The notes beneath the pieces were generated by a model. The model searched no databases. It was given only the letters and a program-made list of their open reading frames with translations, and had not been told where the DNA came from. Shown here piece by piece: positions 54,240 through 63,136 of a stretch of DNA of 64,000 nucleotides. Made by a program: the position numbers and the translations under genes. The DNA lies in contig NZ_RQXT01000011.1 of NCBI RefSeq assembly GCF_003863365.1, positions 62,001 to 126,000 on the forward strand, given 5' to 3'. Source of the DNA: Mesorhizobium tamadayense. GTDB taxonomy: Bacteria; Pseudomonadota; Alphaproteobacteria; Rhizobiales; Rhizobiaceae. Numbering within the stretch: the first letter of the stretch is position 1; each line of letters opens with the position of its first letter.

Positions 54240-55460
54240 TCACCGACGATTACGCGCCGCCAGTGTCCTCAGCCTCAACCCGTTAAGCCGGATAAAGCCC
54301 TCGGCGTCTTTCTGGTCGTAGGCGCCGCGGTCGTCTTCGAAGGTGACCAGCGCGTCGGAATAAAGCGTCTTCTTCGACTTGCGGCCGGTGACGATGACGT
54401 TGCCCTTGTAGAGCTTAAGCCGCACCGTGCCTTCGACATCGTCCTGGCTCTTGTCGATCATCGCTTGCAGCATCACGCGCTCGGGCGAGAACCAGAAGCC
54501 GTTGTAGATGAGCTCGGCATAGCGCGGCATGAACTCGTCCTTGAGGTGGGCCGCGCCCCGGTCGAGCGTGATCGATTCGATGGCCCGATGGGCGGCGATC
54601 AAGATCGTGCCGCCGGGGGTTTCATACACTCCCCGCGATTTCATGCCGACGAAACGGTTCTCGACGAGGTCGAGCCGGCCGATGCCGTTGTCGCGGCCGA
54701 GATCGTTGAGGGCGGCCAGCATGGTGGCCGGCGACAGCTTCTTGCCGTTGAGCGCGATCGCGTCGCCTTTGAGAAATTCGATCTCGATCTCGGTGACGAC
54801 GTCGGGCGCGTCCATCGGCGAGACCGTGCGCTGGTGGACGAATTCCGGCGGCTCGCTCCACGGGTCCTCCAGCACCTTGCCCTCGGAGGAGGAGTGCAGG
54901 AGGTTGGCGTCGACCGAGAACGGCGCCTCGCCGCGCTTGTCCTTCGGCACCGGAATCTGGTGCTGCTCGGCGAAGTTGAGCAGGTCGGTGCGCGACTTGA
55001 ACGACCAGTCGCGCCACGGCGCGATGACCTTGATGTCGGGGTTCAGCGCATAGGCCGAAAGCTCGAAGCGAACCTGGTCGTTGCCCTTGCCGGTCGCTCC
55101 ATGCGCAATCGCGTCGGCGCCGGTCTCCCTGGCGATCTCGACCAGATGCTTCGAGATCAGCGGACGGGCAATCGAGGTGCCGAGCAGATAGGTGCCTTCA
55201 TAGACGGCGTTGGCGCGGAACATCGGGAAGACGAAGTCGGCGACGAACTCCTCGCGCACGTCGACGATGCGAATGTCCTTGATGCCCATTATCTCGGCCT
55301 TGCGGCGCGCCGGCTCCAGTTCGCCGCCCTGGCCGAGGTCGGCGGTGAAGGTCACGACCTCGGCGCCGAGCTCGGTCTGCAGCCACTTCAGGATGATGGA
55401 GGTGTCGAGGCCGCCGGAATAGGCGAGCACGACTTTCTTCACGGCTTTGATCATGGACAT
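54240..55460 (-). CDS. argG: Argininosuccinate synthase
   Basis: Joins citrulline and aspartate with ATP in arginine synthesis. The 406-residue protein has the N-type ATP pyrophosphatase loop [38 protein letters not shown], and the central [18 protein letters not shown] 55460 gives [17 protein letters not shown]; 55454 is an equally good start. No strong ribosome site is seen. The upstream frame to 55622 crosses the divergent promoter region and is not conserved. It is divergent from the LysE-type gene. Confidence 0.96.
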   Translation of the reverse strand: MSMIKAVKKVVLAYSGGLDTSIILKWLQTELGAEVVTFTADLGQGGELEPARRKAEIMGIKDIRIVDVREEFVADFVFPMFRANAVYEGTYLLGTSIARPLISKHLVEIARETGADAIAHGATGKGNDQVRFELSAYALNPDIKVIAPWRDWSFKSRTDLLNFAEQHQIPVPKDKRGEAPFSVDANLLHSSSEGKVLEDPWSEPPEFVHQRTVSPMDAPDVVTEIEIEFLKGDAIALNGKKLSPATMLAALNDLGRDNGIGRLDLVENRFVGMKSRGVYETPGGTILIAAHRAIESITLDRGAAHLKDEFMPRYAELIYNGFWFSPERVMLQAMIDKSQDDVEGTVRLKLYKGNVIVTGRKSKKTLYSDALVTFEDDRGAYDQKDAEGFIRLNGLRLRTLAARNRR

Positions 55461-55639
55461 TGTTGGCGGTTCCGGAAAAGGTTTCGCGGGCGAGGTATCA
55501 CGGCATTTCCAGGCGGCGCAAGAGACCAAGGGATGTATGGCGGCGACAGAAGCCGAGCCCGAGTTCGTGTAGGCAGTTGCTGGCGAAGCGGAAATGGCTG
55601 CGCTATAGGGTCTGCGATCCATCTCGCAAGGGGCGAAGA

Positions 55640-56281
55640 ATGTCCTTCATTCCAGACACCACGACGCTGATCCAATTCGCCATCGCGACCGTCATCCTGG
55701 CGATCACGCCGGGGCCGGACATGACGCTGTTCGTGTCGCGCACGCTGAGCCAGGGCCGCGCCACCGGCTTCGCCTCGATGGCAGGCGCGCTGTGCGGCAC
55801 GCTGATCCACACCACGCTGGTGGTGGTCGGCGTCTCGGCGCTGATCGTGGCCTCGCCGATGGCCTTCTTCGTGCTGAAGCTCTTCGGCGCCGGCTATCTT
55901 GTGTTCCTCGCCTGGCAGGCGGTGACGAAAGGCTCGGCCTTCTCGCCGGAGAAGAAGACGGGGCCGCAGATCTCGCTGTTCCGCAGCTGGGCGGCCGGGC
56001 TCGGCGTCAATTTGCTCAACCCGAAGATCATCCTCTTCTTCATGACCTTCCTGCCGCAATTCGTCTCCGCCCATGACCCGAACGCCCCGGGCAAGCTCTT
56101 CTTCCTCGGCGTCATGTTCATCGTGCTGTCGATCCCGGTGACGGCGCCGATGGTGCTGGCGGCGGAGAAATTCGCGGCGGCGATGAAGGCGAGCCCGCGC
56201 GTCACGCGGGTGGTCGACTATCTGTTCGGCGGCGTGTTCTCTGCCTTCGCGCTCAAGATCCTGACGGCACAGGCGAAGTAG
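55640..56281 (+). CDS. LysE-family amino-acid exporter
   Basis: 213-residue inner-membrane exporter (LysE/RhtB superfamily) with six hydrophobic helices. Diagnostic [36 protein letters not shown] and [25 protein letters not shown] follows. Substrate not known; export of lysine, arginine or homoserine-like compounds is typical. ATG 55640 is taken; GGGGCGAAGA is upstream. Confidence 0.9.
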   Translation: MSFIPDTTTLIQFAIATVILAITPGPDMTLFVSRTLSQGRATGFASMAGALCGTLIHTTLVVVGVSALIVASPMAFFVLKLFGAGYLVFLAWQAVTKGSAFSPEKKTGPQISLFRSWAAGLGVNLLNPKIILFFMTFLPQFVSAHDPNAPGKLFFLGVMFIVLSIPVTAPMVLAAEKFAAAMKASPRVTRVVDYLFGGVFSAFALKILTAQAK

Positions 56282-56295
56282 AAATCGCGTAGAGC

Positions 56296-56763
56296 TCAGG
56301 GCTCCGGGTCGGGCAACGGCTCGCGGCGCCAGCTGCCGGCCGAGCGGCCGGCGGAGAGCCAGTAGAATATCCCGCCGACCATGCCGCAGCCGACCAGCGC
56401 GAGCCTCACATTGTTGTCGGTGACATCGAAATCGCCGTCGCCGACGTTATGCGCGAAGCCGAGGAAGACGACGGCGATGGCAGCGCCGCCCAGCGCGTAG
56501 AACAGCCAGTCGCGCCGGCCGAGCACTTCGGCGATCAGGATGACGACCGCCGCCGGCATGAAGCCGAAATAGGCGACGAACAGCGCCAAGAAAGGCACCG
56601 AAAAATAGAGCGCGGGCGCGATCGTCGGATGCCCGGGCTCCAGCGCATAGCCGAAATAGCCCAGGAACAGCACGTTGAGAAAGGCGCTCGCCGCCAGCGA
56701 GGCGACGGCATAACCGATCAGGATGACGGCGAAGCGGACGAGATAGGCGATGATACGCCTCAC
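56296..56763 (-). CDS. Small membrane protein coupled to rlmN
   Basis: 155 residues from GTG 56763, which overlaps the rlmN stop (GTGA). Four predicted membrane helices: [97 protein letters not shown] do not recognise a family. The frame extends upstream within rlmN without support. Translation is probably coupled to rlmN. Confidence 0.72.
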   Translation of the reverse strand: MRRIIAYLVRFAVILIGYAVASLAASAFLNVLFLGYFGYALEPGHPTIAPALYFSVPFLALFVAYFGFMPAAVVILIAEVLGRRDWLFYALGGAAIAVVFLGFAHNVGDGDFDVTDNNVRLALVGCGMVGGIFYWLSAGRSAGSWRREPLPDPEP

Positions 56764-57995
56764 GCCTCGCCGTGCCCCGCGATCATCATCGCCTCGAGCG
56801 CCAGGCGGTCCACCTTGCGCATGCGCTCCGATTCGGACTTGAGCTGGCCGCAGGCGGCGAGGATGTCGCGGCCGCGCGGCGTGCGGATCGGCGAGGCATA
56901 GCCGGCGTTGTTGATATAGTCGGCGAACTTCTCGATCGTCTCCCAGTCCGAGCACTGGTAATTGGTGCCGGGCCACGGGTTGAACGGGATCAGGTTGATC
57001 TTGGCCGGAATGCCTTTGAGCAGCTTCACCAGCGCCTTGGCGTCGTCGAGGGAATCGTTGACGTCCTTCAGCATCACATATTCGAAGGTGATGCGACGGG
57101 CATTGGAGAGGCCCGGATAGGCGCGGCAGGCGGCGATCAATTCCTTCAGCGGATACTTCTTGTTGATCGGCACCAGGAGATCGCGCAGATCGTCATTGGT
57201 GGCGTGCAGCGAGATCGCCAGCATGACGCCGATCTCCTCGCCGGTGCGGAAGATTTCCGGTACCACGCCGGAGGTCGACAGCGTGATGCGACGCTTCGAC
57301 AGGGAAAGCCCATCGCCGTCGGAGGCGATCAGCAGCGCCTTCTTCACCGCCTCGAAATTGTAGAGCGGCTCGCCCATGCCCATCATGACGATGTTGGAGA
57401 CTTTTCTGCCCTCGGCCGGCACGATGGCGCCGTCCGGCGTGTCGCGGTCGGGGAAGTCGCCCAGCCGGTCGCGCCCGGTGAGCAGCTGCGCCAGGATCTC
57501 TTCCGTCGTCAGGTTGCGCACCAGCTTTTGCGTGCCTGTGTGGCAAAACGAGCAGGTCAGCGTGCAGCCAACCTGCGAGGAGATGCAGAGCGTGCCGCGG
57601 CCTTCTTCCGGAATGTAGACGGTCTCGATCTCGACCGGACGGCCGGCGCCGCGCGGCGGAAAGCGGAACAGCCATTTGCGCGTGCCGTCGGCGGAGATCT
57701 GCTCCTCGACGATCTCGGGCCGCGCGACGGTGAAATGCTTGTCCAGCTCGGCGCGCAGGTCCTTGGAGATGTTGAACATATGGGCGAAATCGGAGACGCC
57801 GCGCACATACATCCAGTGCCAGAGCTGCTGGCTGCGCATTTTTGCCTGGCGCTCCGGCACGATGCCGGCGTCGACCAAAGCGGCGCCGAGCTCGGCGCGG
57901 GTCAGGCCGATCAGCGACGGCTTTTCGGCCGGCGTGGCGCGGGCACGCAAGGCGTCGCGTGCGCCTTCGGCGGTCAGATCGAATGAAAGGGTCAT
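56760..57995 (-). CDS. rlmN: Dual-specificity RNA methyltransferase RlmN
   Basis: Radical SAM enzyme that methylates C2 of adenine 2503 in 23S rRNA and A37 of some tRNAs. The 411-residue protein has the CxxxCxxC cluster (Cys144, Cys148, Cys151: GCTLTCSFC), [17 protein letters not shown], and a conserved [11 protein letters not shown] near the C-terminus that holds the second catalytic cysteine. ATG 57995 gives [18 protein letters not shown]. It is coupled to a small membrane-protein gene downstream. Confidence 0.95.
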   Translation of the reverse strand: MTLSFDLTAEGARDALRARATPAEKPSLIGLTRAELGAALVDAGIVPERQAKMRSQQLWHWMYVRGVSDFAHMFNISKDLRAELDKHFTVARPEIVEEQISADGTRKWLFRFPPRGAGRPVEIETVYIPEEGRGTLCISSQVGCTLTCSFCHTGTQKLVRNLTTEEILAQLLTGRDRLGDFPDRDTPDGAIVPAEGRKVSNIVMMGMGEPLYNFEAVKKALLIASDGDGLSLSKRRITLSTSGVVPEIFRTGEEIGVMLAISLHATNDDLRDLLVPINKKYPLKELIAACRAYPGLSNARRITFEYVMLKDVNDSLDDAKALVKLLKGIPAKINLIPFNPWPGTNYQCSDWETIEKFADYINNAGYASPIRTPRGRDILAACGQLKSESERMRKVDRLALEAMMIAGHGEA

Positions 57996-58265
57996 GGTTG
58001 CGCCAATATAAGCGGTTTGCGGCCGATTTCAGCATCGTGCCCGAAATGAAGCGCGGCGCATAGCACAGCTTGGCGGCGGAGTCATGCGGCGGGGAAAGGA
58101 AGGCGATCTCGCTTGCTATCGAGTCCGACTCAATCGGAGCGCGGCGGCGTGGCGCGAAACCGCATCCCAGAACCGATCACATATTCGTGTCAGCGTAACG
58201 ACCGGCAGAGCGCCTGCGAAACCTGAAGGGGGCAGCTGTGCCCCTCCAAAATGGGAGTATGCAGA

Positions 58266-58565
58266 ATGAACTGGATCAAGCTCGCCGTCGCTGCCGGTCT
58301 CGTCGGCCTGTCCGTGCCTCAGGCATTTGCCGAGGACACGATGGGCACGATGACCATGATGAAAAGTGGGCAGGTGACGGCAATCATGCCCGACGGGCAC
58401 ATGGGCACCATGATGCCGGACGCGAAAACGAGCGCCGAAATGATGAAGATGGCGAAACCCATCAAGCATTGCATGATGATGATGACCGACGCCAAGGGCA
58501 AGACCTACATGATCGACACGTCGACCAAGAAGGCCCAGGCCGAATGTGAAAAAATGGCGATGTGA
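58266..58565 (+). CDS. Met-rich secreted small protein (99 aa)
   Basis: Sec signal peptide (MNWIKLAVAAGLVGLSVPQAFA) then a 77-residue mature part with about 20 methionines in runs such as MGTMTMMKSG, HMGTMMPDAK and KHCMMMMTDAK, plus two cysteines and several histidines. Such composition is typical of periplasmic copper or silver binding proteins. ATG 58266 follows GGGAG. No copper genes are nearby. A hairpin follows at 58590. Confidence 0.8.
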   Translation: MNWIKLAVAAGLVGLSVPQAFAEDTMGTMTMMKSGQVTAIMPDGHMGTMMPDAKTSAEMMKMAKPIKHCMMMMTDAKGKTYMIDTSTKKAQAECEKMAM

Positions 58566-58589
58566 GCAATCCGGGGTTTGTCAATTCTG

Positions 58590-58613
58590 CCCGCCGGCCA
58601 ACGCGCCGGCGGG
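58590..58613 (+). terminator. Hairpin after the Met-rich protein gene
   Basis: CCCGCCGGC (58590-58598) pairs with GCCGGCGGG (58605-58613). There is no T run, so termination is weak or Rho-assisted. Confidence 0.4.
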
Positions 58614-58692
58614 ATGTCCAATCCGCCGATCCGCCCAGTCAAAAGCCGGACTTGCGGTCCGGATTCGCGTCAAACCCAGATGTCGCTCTCGC

Positions 58693-59199
58693 CTATTTGC
58701 ACTTGGCGATCGAGGCCAGCGCGGCCGAGATGCCCTTCAGCGAGAAGACGTATGATGTGGGATTGCCGCGGCCGGACTTCGCCTGCACCTTCATGTCGGT
58801 GCCGGTCTTCATGGCGGCGATCAGCACCGGCTCTTCCGCGGCATTCTCCACCCAGGCCGACTTGCCGCGGGTGAACATCGAGAAGCTCTTCTTGTCGATG
58901 GTGACGGTTGCCTTGGAGCCGTCCTGGAAGTTGTAGCCGGCAATGAACTGCGGCTCGTAGGAAACCTGCTGTCCGGGCCGTTGGCTGACGAAGAAGAACA
59001 TGTCGCCATGGTCGAGCGTCGGCGGCTGCTTTTCGGTCGGCACGGTCAGCACATAGCAAACCTTGCCGCCCGCCGCCTGATAGCTGTAAGTGCCCCAGGC
59101 ATTGTGCTGGCCGATCTTGGTCGCCTGCTGCGCCAGCGCCGGCGCCGCGAAAGCGGCCGCCAGCACCAGGCTGGAAACTGTAGCAATCAATCCGCGCAT
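58693..59199 (-). CDS. Invasion-associated locus B (IalB) family protein
   Basis: 168-residue periplasmic protein named for a Bartonella host-cell invasion factor. Signal peptide to ALAQ (near residue 24), then the IalB core with NAWGTYSYQAAGGKVCYVLT, FFFVSQRPGQQV, FSMFTRGKSAWVENAAEE, and SYVFSLKGISAAL. In soil rhizobia such proteins are common and their role is unclear. ATG 59199 starts MRGLIATVSSLVLAAAF. Confidence 0.86.
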   Translation of the reverse strand: MRGLIATVSSLVLAAAFAAPALAQQATKIGQHNAWGTYSYQAAGGKVCYVLTVPTEKQPPTLDHGDMFFFVSQRPGQQVSYEPQFIAGYNFQDGSKATVTIDKKSFSMFTRGKSAWVENAAEEPVLIAAMKTGTDMKVQAKSGRGNPTSYVFSLKGISAALASIAKCK

Positions 59200-59465
59200 C
59201 GTTCTTTCCGTATTCCCAACTGGTGCGGAGGCGGGGTCGCGTGGCGTCCTGCCGTCGCTTCATTTTGATTTAATCAGGGTTACCAAACGGTGAATTTTCC
59301 TCAAGAAAAGGAGATCACCCCAGGAAACCGCCACCATTCGCGCCCGCCGCTTCAAAGCGGCGGTCGCTATGTCCCGGCGCGAACTTGGAGGGCACGAAAG
59401 CGGCAAGAGTTTGTCTTTTCGCGCGGGCGGTTTCGCCGTCTCGTTGTGCCGGAAAGTCAGCCAGG

Positions 59466-59822
59466 TCAACCCTTGTCGGCCAAAGCGTCCCTGGCGGCCT
59501 GCCGGTGCGCGGGCGTGATATGGGCGCTGACGGCGGTGATCGCGGCGGTCAGCACGGCAAGGTCGTCGGTGAAGCCGAGACCGAGGACGAAGTCGGGGAT
59601 GAAATCCACCGGCAGCACGAAATAGCCGAGCGCGGCAAGCAGAATGCCCTTGGCGCGCAGCGGCGTCTCCTTGTCCATCGCGCAATAATAGGCGGCGACC
59701 ACCTCGTCCATGAACGGGACCTGCCGGACAGCCTTCTTGGCAGTGCGCCAGAATTTCTCGCGCACCTCGCTTTCGCCGGCGAGCCTGTCGCCAAAGCCGA
59801 AGAAATCAAAACCCTGCGCCAT
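59466..59822 (-). CDS. YkvA/DUF1232 domain protein
   Basis: 118-residue protein with one or two short hydrophobic stretches in LRAKGILLAALGYFVLPVDFIPDFVLGLGFTDDLAVLTAAI, the DUF1232 signature (YFVLPVDFIPD). Cytoplasmic-membrane-associated; function unknown. ATG 59822 (MAQGFDFFG) follows GGAGAG at a good spacing; a TTG immediately upstream is too close to it. Confidence 0.85.
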   Translation of the reverse strand: MAQGFDFFGFGDRLAGESEVREKFWRTAKKAVRQVPFMDEVVAAYYCAMDKETPLRAKGILLAALGYFVLPVDFIPDFVLGLGFTDDLAVLTAAITAVSAHITPAHRQAARDALADKG

Positions 59823-60227
59823 CAATCTCTCCTTGGCCGCGCGCGACCCCTGCGCGCCGGCCCGCGGAGAGATGTGGTGAAAACGGCACCCCGCTGCAAG
59901 AGTTTGGACGGTGGTTTGGCCGGAAATCGGCCGGGAATGCCGGCAGCAGGGTACGTGGACCCGGCAATTGCCTTGGTCTGGTGATTAGCCGAGCCATCCC
60001 TCCGATCGTCATCCTATGGCGGAGCAAGGAGCGAAGCGATGCGGCGCAGACCCTAGGCCATGCCGTTACATGGGAGCGCCGCCCACGGTGCAGAATTCTG
60101 CTCCGCTGCACTTTTCGACCGAGGTCACGGCAGGATCATAGGGTCTGCGCTCCCGCTTCGCCTTCGCTCCGCCCTAGGATGACGAAGCTGGAGCGGCGGC
60201 AGTCACACTGCGGGAGGACTCCCGCCT
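59823..60227. other. Gene-poor interval with repeat A copy 4
   Basis: Repeat A copy 4 lies at 60008-60183. The other 180 bases hold no gene I can support. Confidence 0.6.
60008..60183. repeat. Intergenic repeat family A, copy 4
   Basis: Starts GTCATCCTATGGCGGAGCAA and ends CCCTAGGATGAC. Its right half has a small duplication (CGCTTCGCCTTCGCTCC) and is the most diverged copy. Confidence 0.8.
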
Positions 60228-60521
60228 CTACCCGAAATACCGATTCATCCGCTTGGCCAGTTCGATGTCGAGCGCCGTGACGCCGCCGGCGTCATGCGTG
60301 TTCAGCGTCACGTCGACGGTCTTGTAGACGTTCGACCAGTCGGGGTGGTGGTCCATCTTCTCGGCGGCCAACGCAACTCGGGTCATGAAAGCGAAGGCCT
60401 CGGAGAAGTTCTTGAAGCCGAAGCTGCGCTTGATGGAGGCGCCGTCGGCGGCCAGCGACCAACCTTCGAGTTCCGCCAGCGCTGCGGCGATCGCGTACTT
60501 GCTGAGTTTCTCTCTGGTCAT
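60228..60521 (-). CDS. phhB: Pterin-4a-carbinolamine dehydratase
   Basis: 97-residue enzyme that recycles the oxidised pterin after aromatic-amino-acid hydroxylation. The active-site motif [18 protein letters not shown] includes His58, His59, Asp61 and Trp62. ATG 60521 ([21 protein letters not shown]) is preferred over the frame start at 60581. No phhA hydroxylase is in the window, so the partner may be elsewhere. It is divergent from the phosphatase gene. Confidence 0.9.
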   Translation of the reverse strand: MTREKLSKYAIAAALAELEGWSLAADGASIKRSFGFKNFSEAFAFMTRVALAAEKMDHHPDWSNVYKTVDVTLNTHDAGGVTALDIELAKRMNRYFG

Positions 60522-60571
60522 GTCGGGTTCCTGTGCTATTCGGACTTGAACCCAACCATAGCGCCGGATCG

Positions 60572-61090
60572 ATGAGCGCAAAGCCCATAAATTCCATTCT
60601 GTTCGTCTGCCTCGGCAACATCTGCCGCTCGCCTTTGGCCGAGGGCGTCTTGGGCGCAGTTCTGGCGGAGCGCGGAATTGCCCGCGATATCGTGCTCGAT
60701 TCGGCGGCGATCAGCGGCTGGGAGGTTGGCTCCGGCCCCGATCCGCGCTCGATCGCGGTCGCCGCTGAGCATGGCATCGATATTTCCGGGCAAAGGGCGC
60801 GCAGAATAGCGCCGGACGATTTTTCGCGCTTCGACCTGATCCTCGGCATGGACCGGGCGAACGTGCGCGACCTCCAGGCGCTGGCGCCGTCGATCGCGCG
60901 CGACCGCATCCATCTCTATCTGGAATTCGCGACCGGAGCAGCCCGCGACGTGCCGGATCCCTACTATGAAGACCAGCAAGCCTTCGCTTCGGTCTACCGC
61001 ATGATCCGCGAGGCGTCGGAGGCGCTGGCCAAGCGGTTGGAAGCGCGCGCGTCGGCGCCGACCAACGGCCAGGCCTCCTCGACGATATAG
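60572..61090 (+). CDS. Low-molecular-weight protein tyrosine phosphatase
   Basis: 172 residues with the P-loop CLGNICRS (Cys13, Arg19) near the N-terminus and the general-acid Asp in DVPDPYYED near residue 130. Such enzymes often regulate exopolysaccharide or act on arsenate; no clue to which is present here. ATG 60572 starts MSAKPIN. Its last 97 bases overlap the convergent thpR gene. Confidence 0.9.
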   Translation: MSAKPINSILFVCLGNICRSPLAEGVLGAVLAERGIARDIVLDSAAISGWEVGSGPDPRSIAVAAEHGIDISGQRARRIAPDDFSRFDLILGMDRANVRDLQALAPSIARDRIHLYLEFATGAARDVPDPYYEDQQAFASVYRMIREASEALAKRLEARASAPTNGQASSTI

Positions 61091-61590
61091 GGGCCGCCGC
61101 CGACCGAATCGCGCGACGACATCAAGACAAAGCGGCCGACGCGGAAGGGCAGCGTTGAAAAATTGCCGCGCGCCGAAAGATATTGCGCGACGTCGAGCGG
61201 GCTCACATTGCGCAGCCGCGCGAGCGTCACATGCGGCGTGAACTTGCGCGGATCGGCCGGCAGGCCGAGGCGCTGGCAGATGCGGTCGATCTCGCCCTGC
61301 AGCGCCACCAGATCCGGCGAGGCGGACACGCCGGCCCACACCGCATGCGGCTTCTTGCCGCCGAAGGCACCCACGTCGAAGAGCGCCAAGGGGAAGGAGG
61401 GACGGTTGACGCGGTCGAGCGCGTTGGCGATCTCGTCGGCGACATGGCCTTCGACATCGCCGATGAAGCGCAGCGTCAGATGATAGTTTTCGACATCGAT
61501 CCAGCGGGCGCCTGGAAGGCCGCCCCGGAGCAGGGACAGCGAAAGAGCTGCGTCACGCGGAATTTCGAGGGCGGTGAAAAGACGCGGCAT
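60994..61590 (-). CDS. thpR: RNA 2',3'-cyclic phosphodiesterase
   Basis: 198-residue 2H phosphoesterase (LigT/ThpR). The two HxTx motifs are His37-Thr39 (HLTLRFIG) and His120-Thr122 (HVTLARL). It hydrolyses 2',3'-cyclic ends of RNA in vitro. GGAGG precedes ATG 61590. The C-terminus beyond residue 170 lies in the 97-base overlap with the phosphatase gene and is longer than usual. Confidence 0.9.
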   Translation of the reverse strand: MPRLFTALEIPRDAALSLSLLRGGLPGARWIDVENYHLTLRFIGDVEGHVADEIANALDRVNRPSFPLALFDVGAFGGKKPHAVWAGVSASPDLVALQGEIDRICQRLGLPADPRKFTPHVTLARLRNVSPLDVAQYLSARGNFSTLPFRVGRFVLMSSRDSVGGGPYIVEEAWPLVGADARASNRLASASDASRIMR

Positions 61591-61709
61591 GGAAAGCCTC
61601 CTGTCCTCGAATCGAAACTCTCGCCCCTTAGCGAATCATCGATAGCCATGCGGGGCAAGCGGTTTGTTGTCCACAAGCTTTCCCCAGCGGAAACCGTGGC
61701 GTTTCGGAC

Positions 61710-62354
61710 TCACGACCCACCGCCGTTCGCGGCGATGGCCTTCTCGACGGCGGGCAGGATGCGCTCGACGATCACATCGACGCCCTTGGGATTGGGATGC
61801 AGGCCGTCCTCCAGCTGCAGGCCCGGATGGCCGGCCACACCGTCGAGAAAGAACGGATAGAGCGCAACGTCGTATTTGGCGGCAAGCTTCGGATAGATGG
61901 CGTCGAAGGTCTTCTGGTAGTCGGCGCCGAGATTGGGCGCGGCGCGCATGCCGGCCAGCAGCACCGGGATGTTGCGCTGCTTCAGCTTCGCCAGCATCGT
62001 GTCGAGGTTCTTCTCGGCGATCTCAGGCGAAACGCCGCGCAGCATGTCGTTGGCGCCGAGCTCGAGGATCACCAGCCTGGTGCCGTCCGGCACCGACCAA
62101 TCGAGCCGCGCCAGCCCGCCGCTCGTGGTATCGCCGGAAACGCCGGCATTGGCAACGGTCGCATCATGGCCCTTCGCCTTCAAAGCCGCCTGCAGCTTGT
62201 CGGTGAAGCCCTCGCCGGGCCCGAGGCCGAAGCCCGCCGTCAGGCTGTCGCCGAAGCCGACGATGGTGAAGGTCTCGGCGCGCGCCGACACCATGGCGCC
62301 GCAAACCGCGAGGAAAAGGACGAGGGCTGCGGCGACCGAGTGTTTGAAAGCCAT
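61710..62354 (-). CDS. tesA: Arylesterase/lysophospholipase TesA (GDSL)
   Basis: 214-residue periplasmic SGNH hydrolase. Signal peptide (to about residue 26, ...GAMVSARA), block I GFGDSLTAGFG with nucleophile Ser37, block III GAND (ELGANDMLRG), and block V Asp183/His186 in DGLHPNPKG. It may hydrolyse esters and lysophospholipids. It is divergent from the ABC exporter genes, the same tesA-ybbA layout as in Escherichia coli. Confidence 0.92.
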   Translation of the reverse strand: MAFKHSVAAALVLFLAVCGAMVSARAETFTIVGFGDSLTAGFGLGPGEGFTDKLQAALKAKGHDATVANAGVSGDTTSGGLARLDWSVPDGTRLVILELGANDMLRGVSPEIAEKNLDTMLAKLKQRNIPVLLAGMRAAPNLGADYQKTFDAIYPKLAAKYDVALYPFFLDGVAGHPGLQLEDGLHPNPKGVDVIVERILPAVEKAIAANGGGS

Positions 62355-62436
62355 GCGGCGAGCCCCATATGACCGAAGCAATTCCACGAGAGGAGATATA
62401 TTCGTCTCCCTTTCCACCATATAGGACGCTTTCATT

Positions 62437-63132
62437 GTGACAGAAGCCGTCATTGCACTGAGGGATGTCTCGCTGACGCTCGGCGAGGGTGCTTCCTCCG
62501 TCCATGTGCTCAAAGGCGTCGGCCTCGACGTGGCGGCAGGCGAGGCCACCGGCATCGTCGGTCCTTCGGGTTCCGGCAAGTCCACCTTGCTGATGGTTCT
62601 GGCCGGACTGGAAAGGGTCGACTCGGGAACGGTGCGCATAGCCGGCCAACTGCTCAACGGCAAAAGCGAGGACCAGATTGCATCGTTTCGGGGACGAAAT
62701 ATCGGCATCGTCTTCCAGTCCTTCCATCTCATCCCGAACATGACGGCGCTCGAGAATGTCGCAGTGCCGCTGGAGCTCGCCGGCCATGCCGATCCGTTCG
62801 CGGTGGCGGCGCAGGAGCTCGCGGCCGTCGGCTTGAGCGACCGTGTGACGCACTATCCCGGCGAGCTCTCCGGCGGCGAGCAGCAGCGCGTGGCGATCGC
62901 CAGGGCGCTGGCGCCCTCGCCGCGCATCCTCATTGCCGATGAGCCGACCGGGAACCTTGACCAGGCGACGGGAAAACAGATCGCCGACCTGATCTTCGCC
63001 AAGGCGGCCGAGCGCGGCATGACGCTGGTGCTGGTCACGCATGACCCGGCGCTCGCTGCCCGCTGCTCGCGCCAGGTGGCGATGCGCTCGGGGCGCATCG
63101 AGGACCCGCCCTTGCTTAGAGTGACGGCGTAA
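62437..63132 (+). CDS. YbbA/LolD-type ABC transporter ATP-binding protein
   Basis: 231-residue ATPase of a MacB-type exporter. Walker A GPSGSGKST (42-50), signature LSGGEQ (144-149), Walker B ILIADEPTGNLD (Asp168, Glu169), H loop VTHDP. The start is GTG 62437. It is followed four bases later by the permease gene, forming a pair like E. coli ybbA-ybbP. Substrate unknown. Confidence 0.92.
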   Translation: MTEAVIALRDVSLTLGEGASSVHVLKGVGLDVAAGEATGIVGPSGSGKSTLLMVLAGLERVDSGTVRIAGQLLNGKSEDQIASFRGRNIGIVFQSFHLIPNMTALENVAVPLELAGHADPFAVAAQELAAVGLSDRVTHYPGELSGGEQQRVAIARALAPSPRILIADEPTGNLDQATGKQIADLIFAKAAERGMTLVLVTHDPALAARCSRQVAMRSGRIEDPPLLRVTA

Positions 63133-63136
63133 CGCT

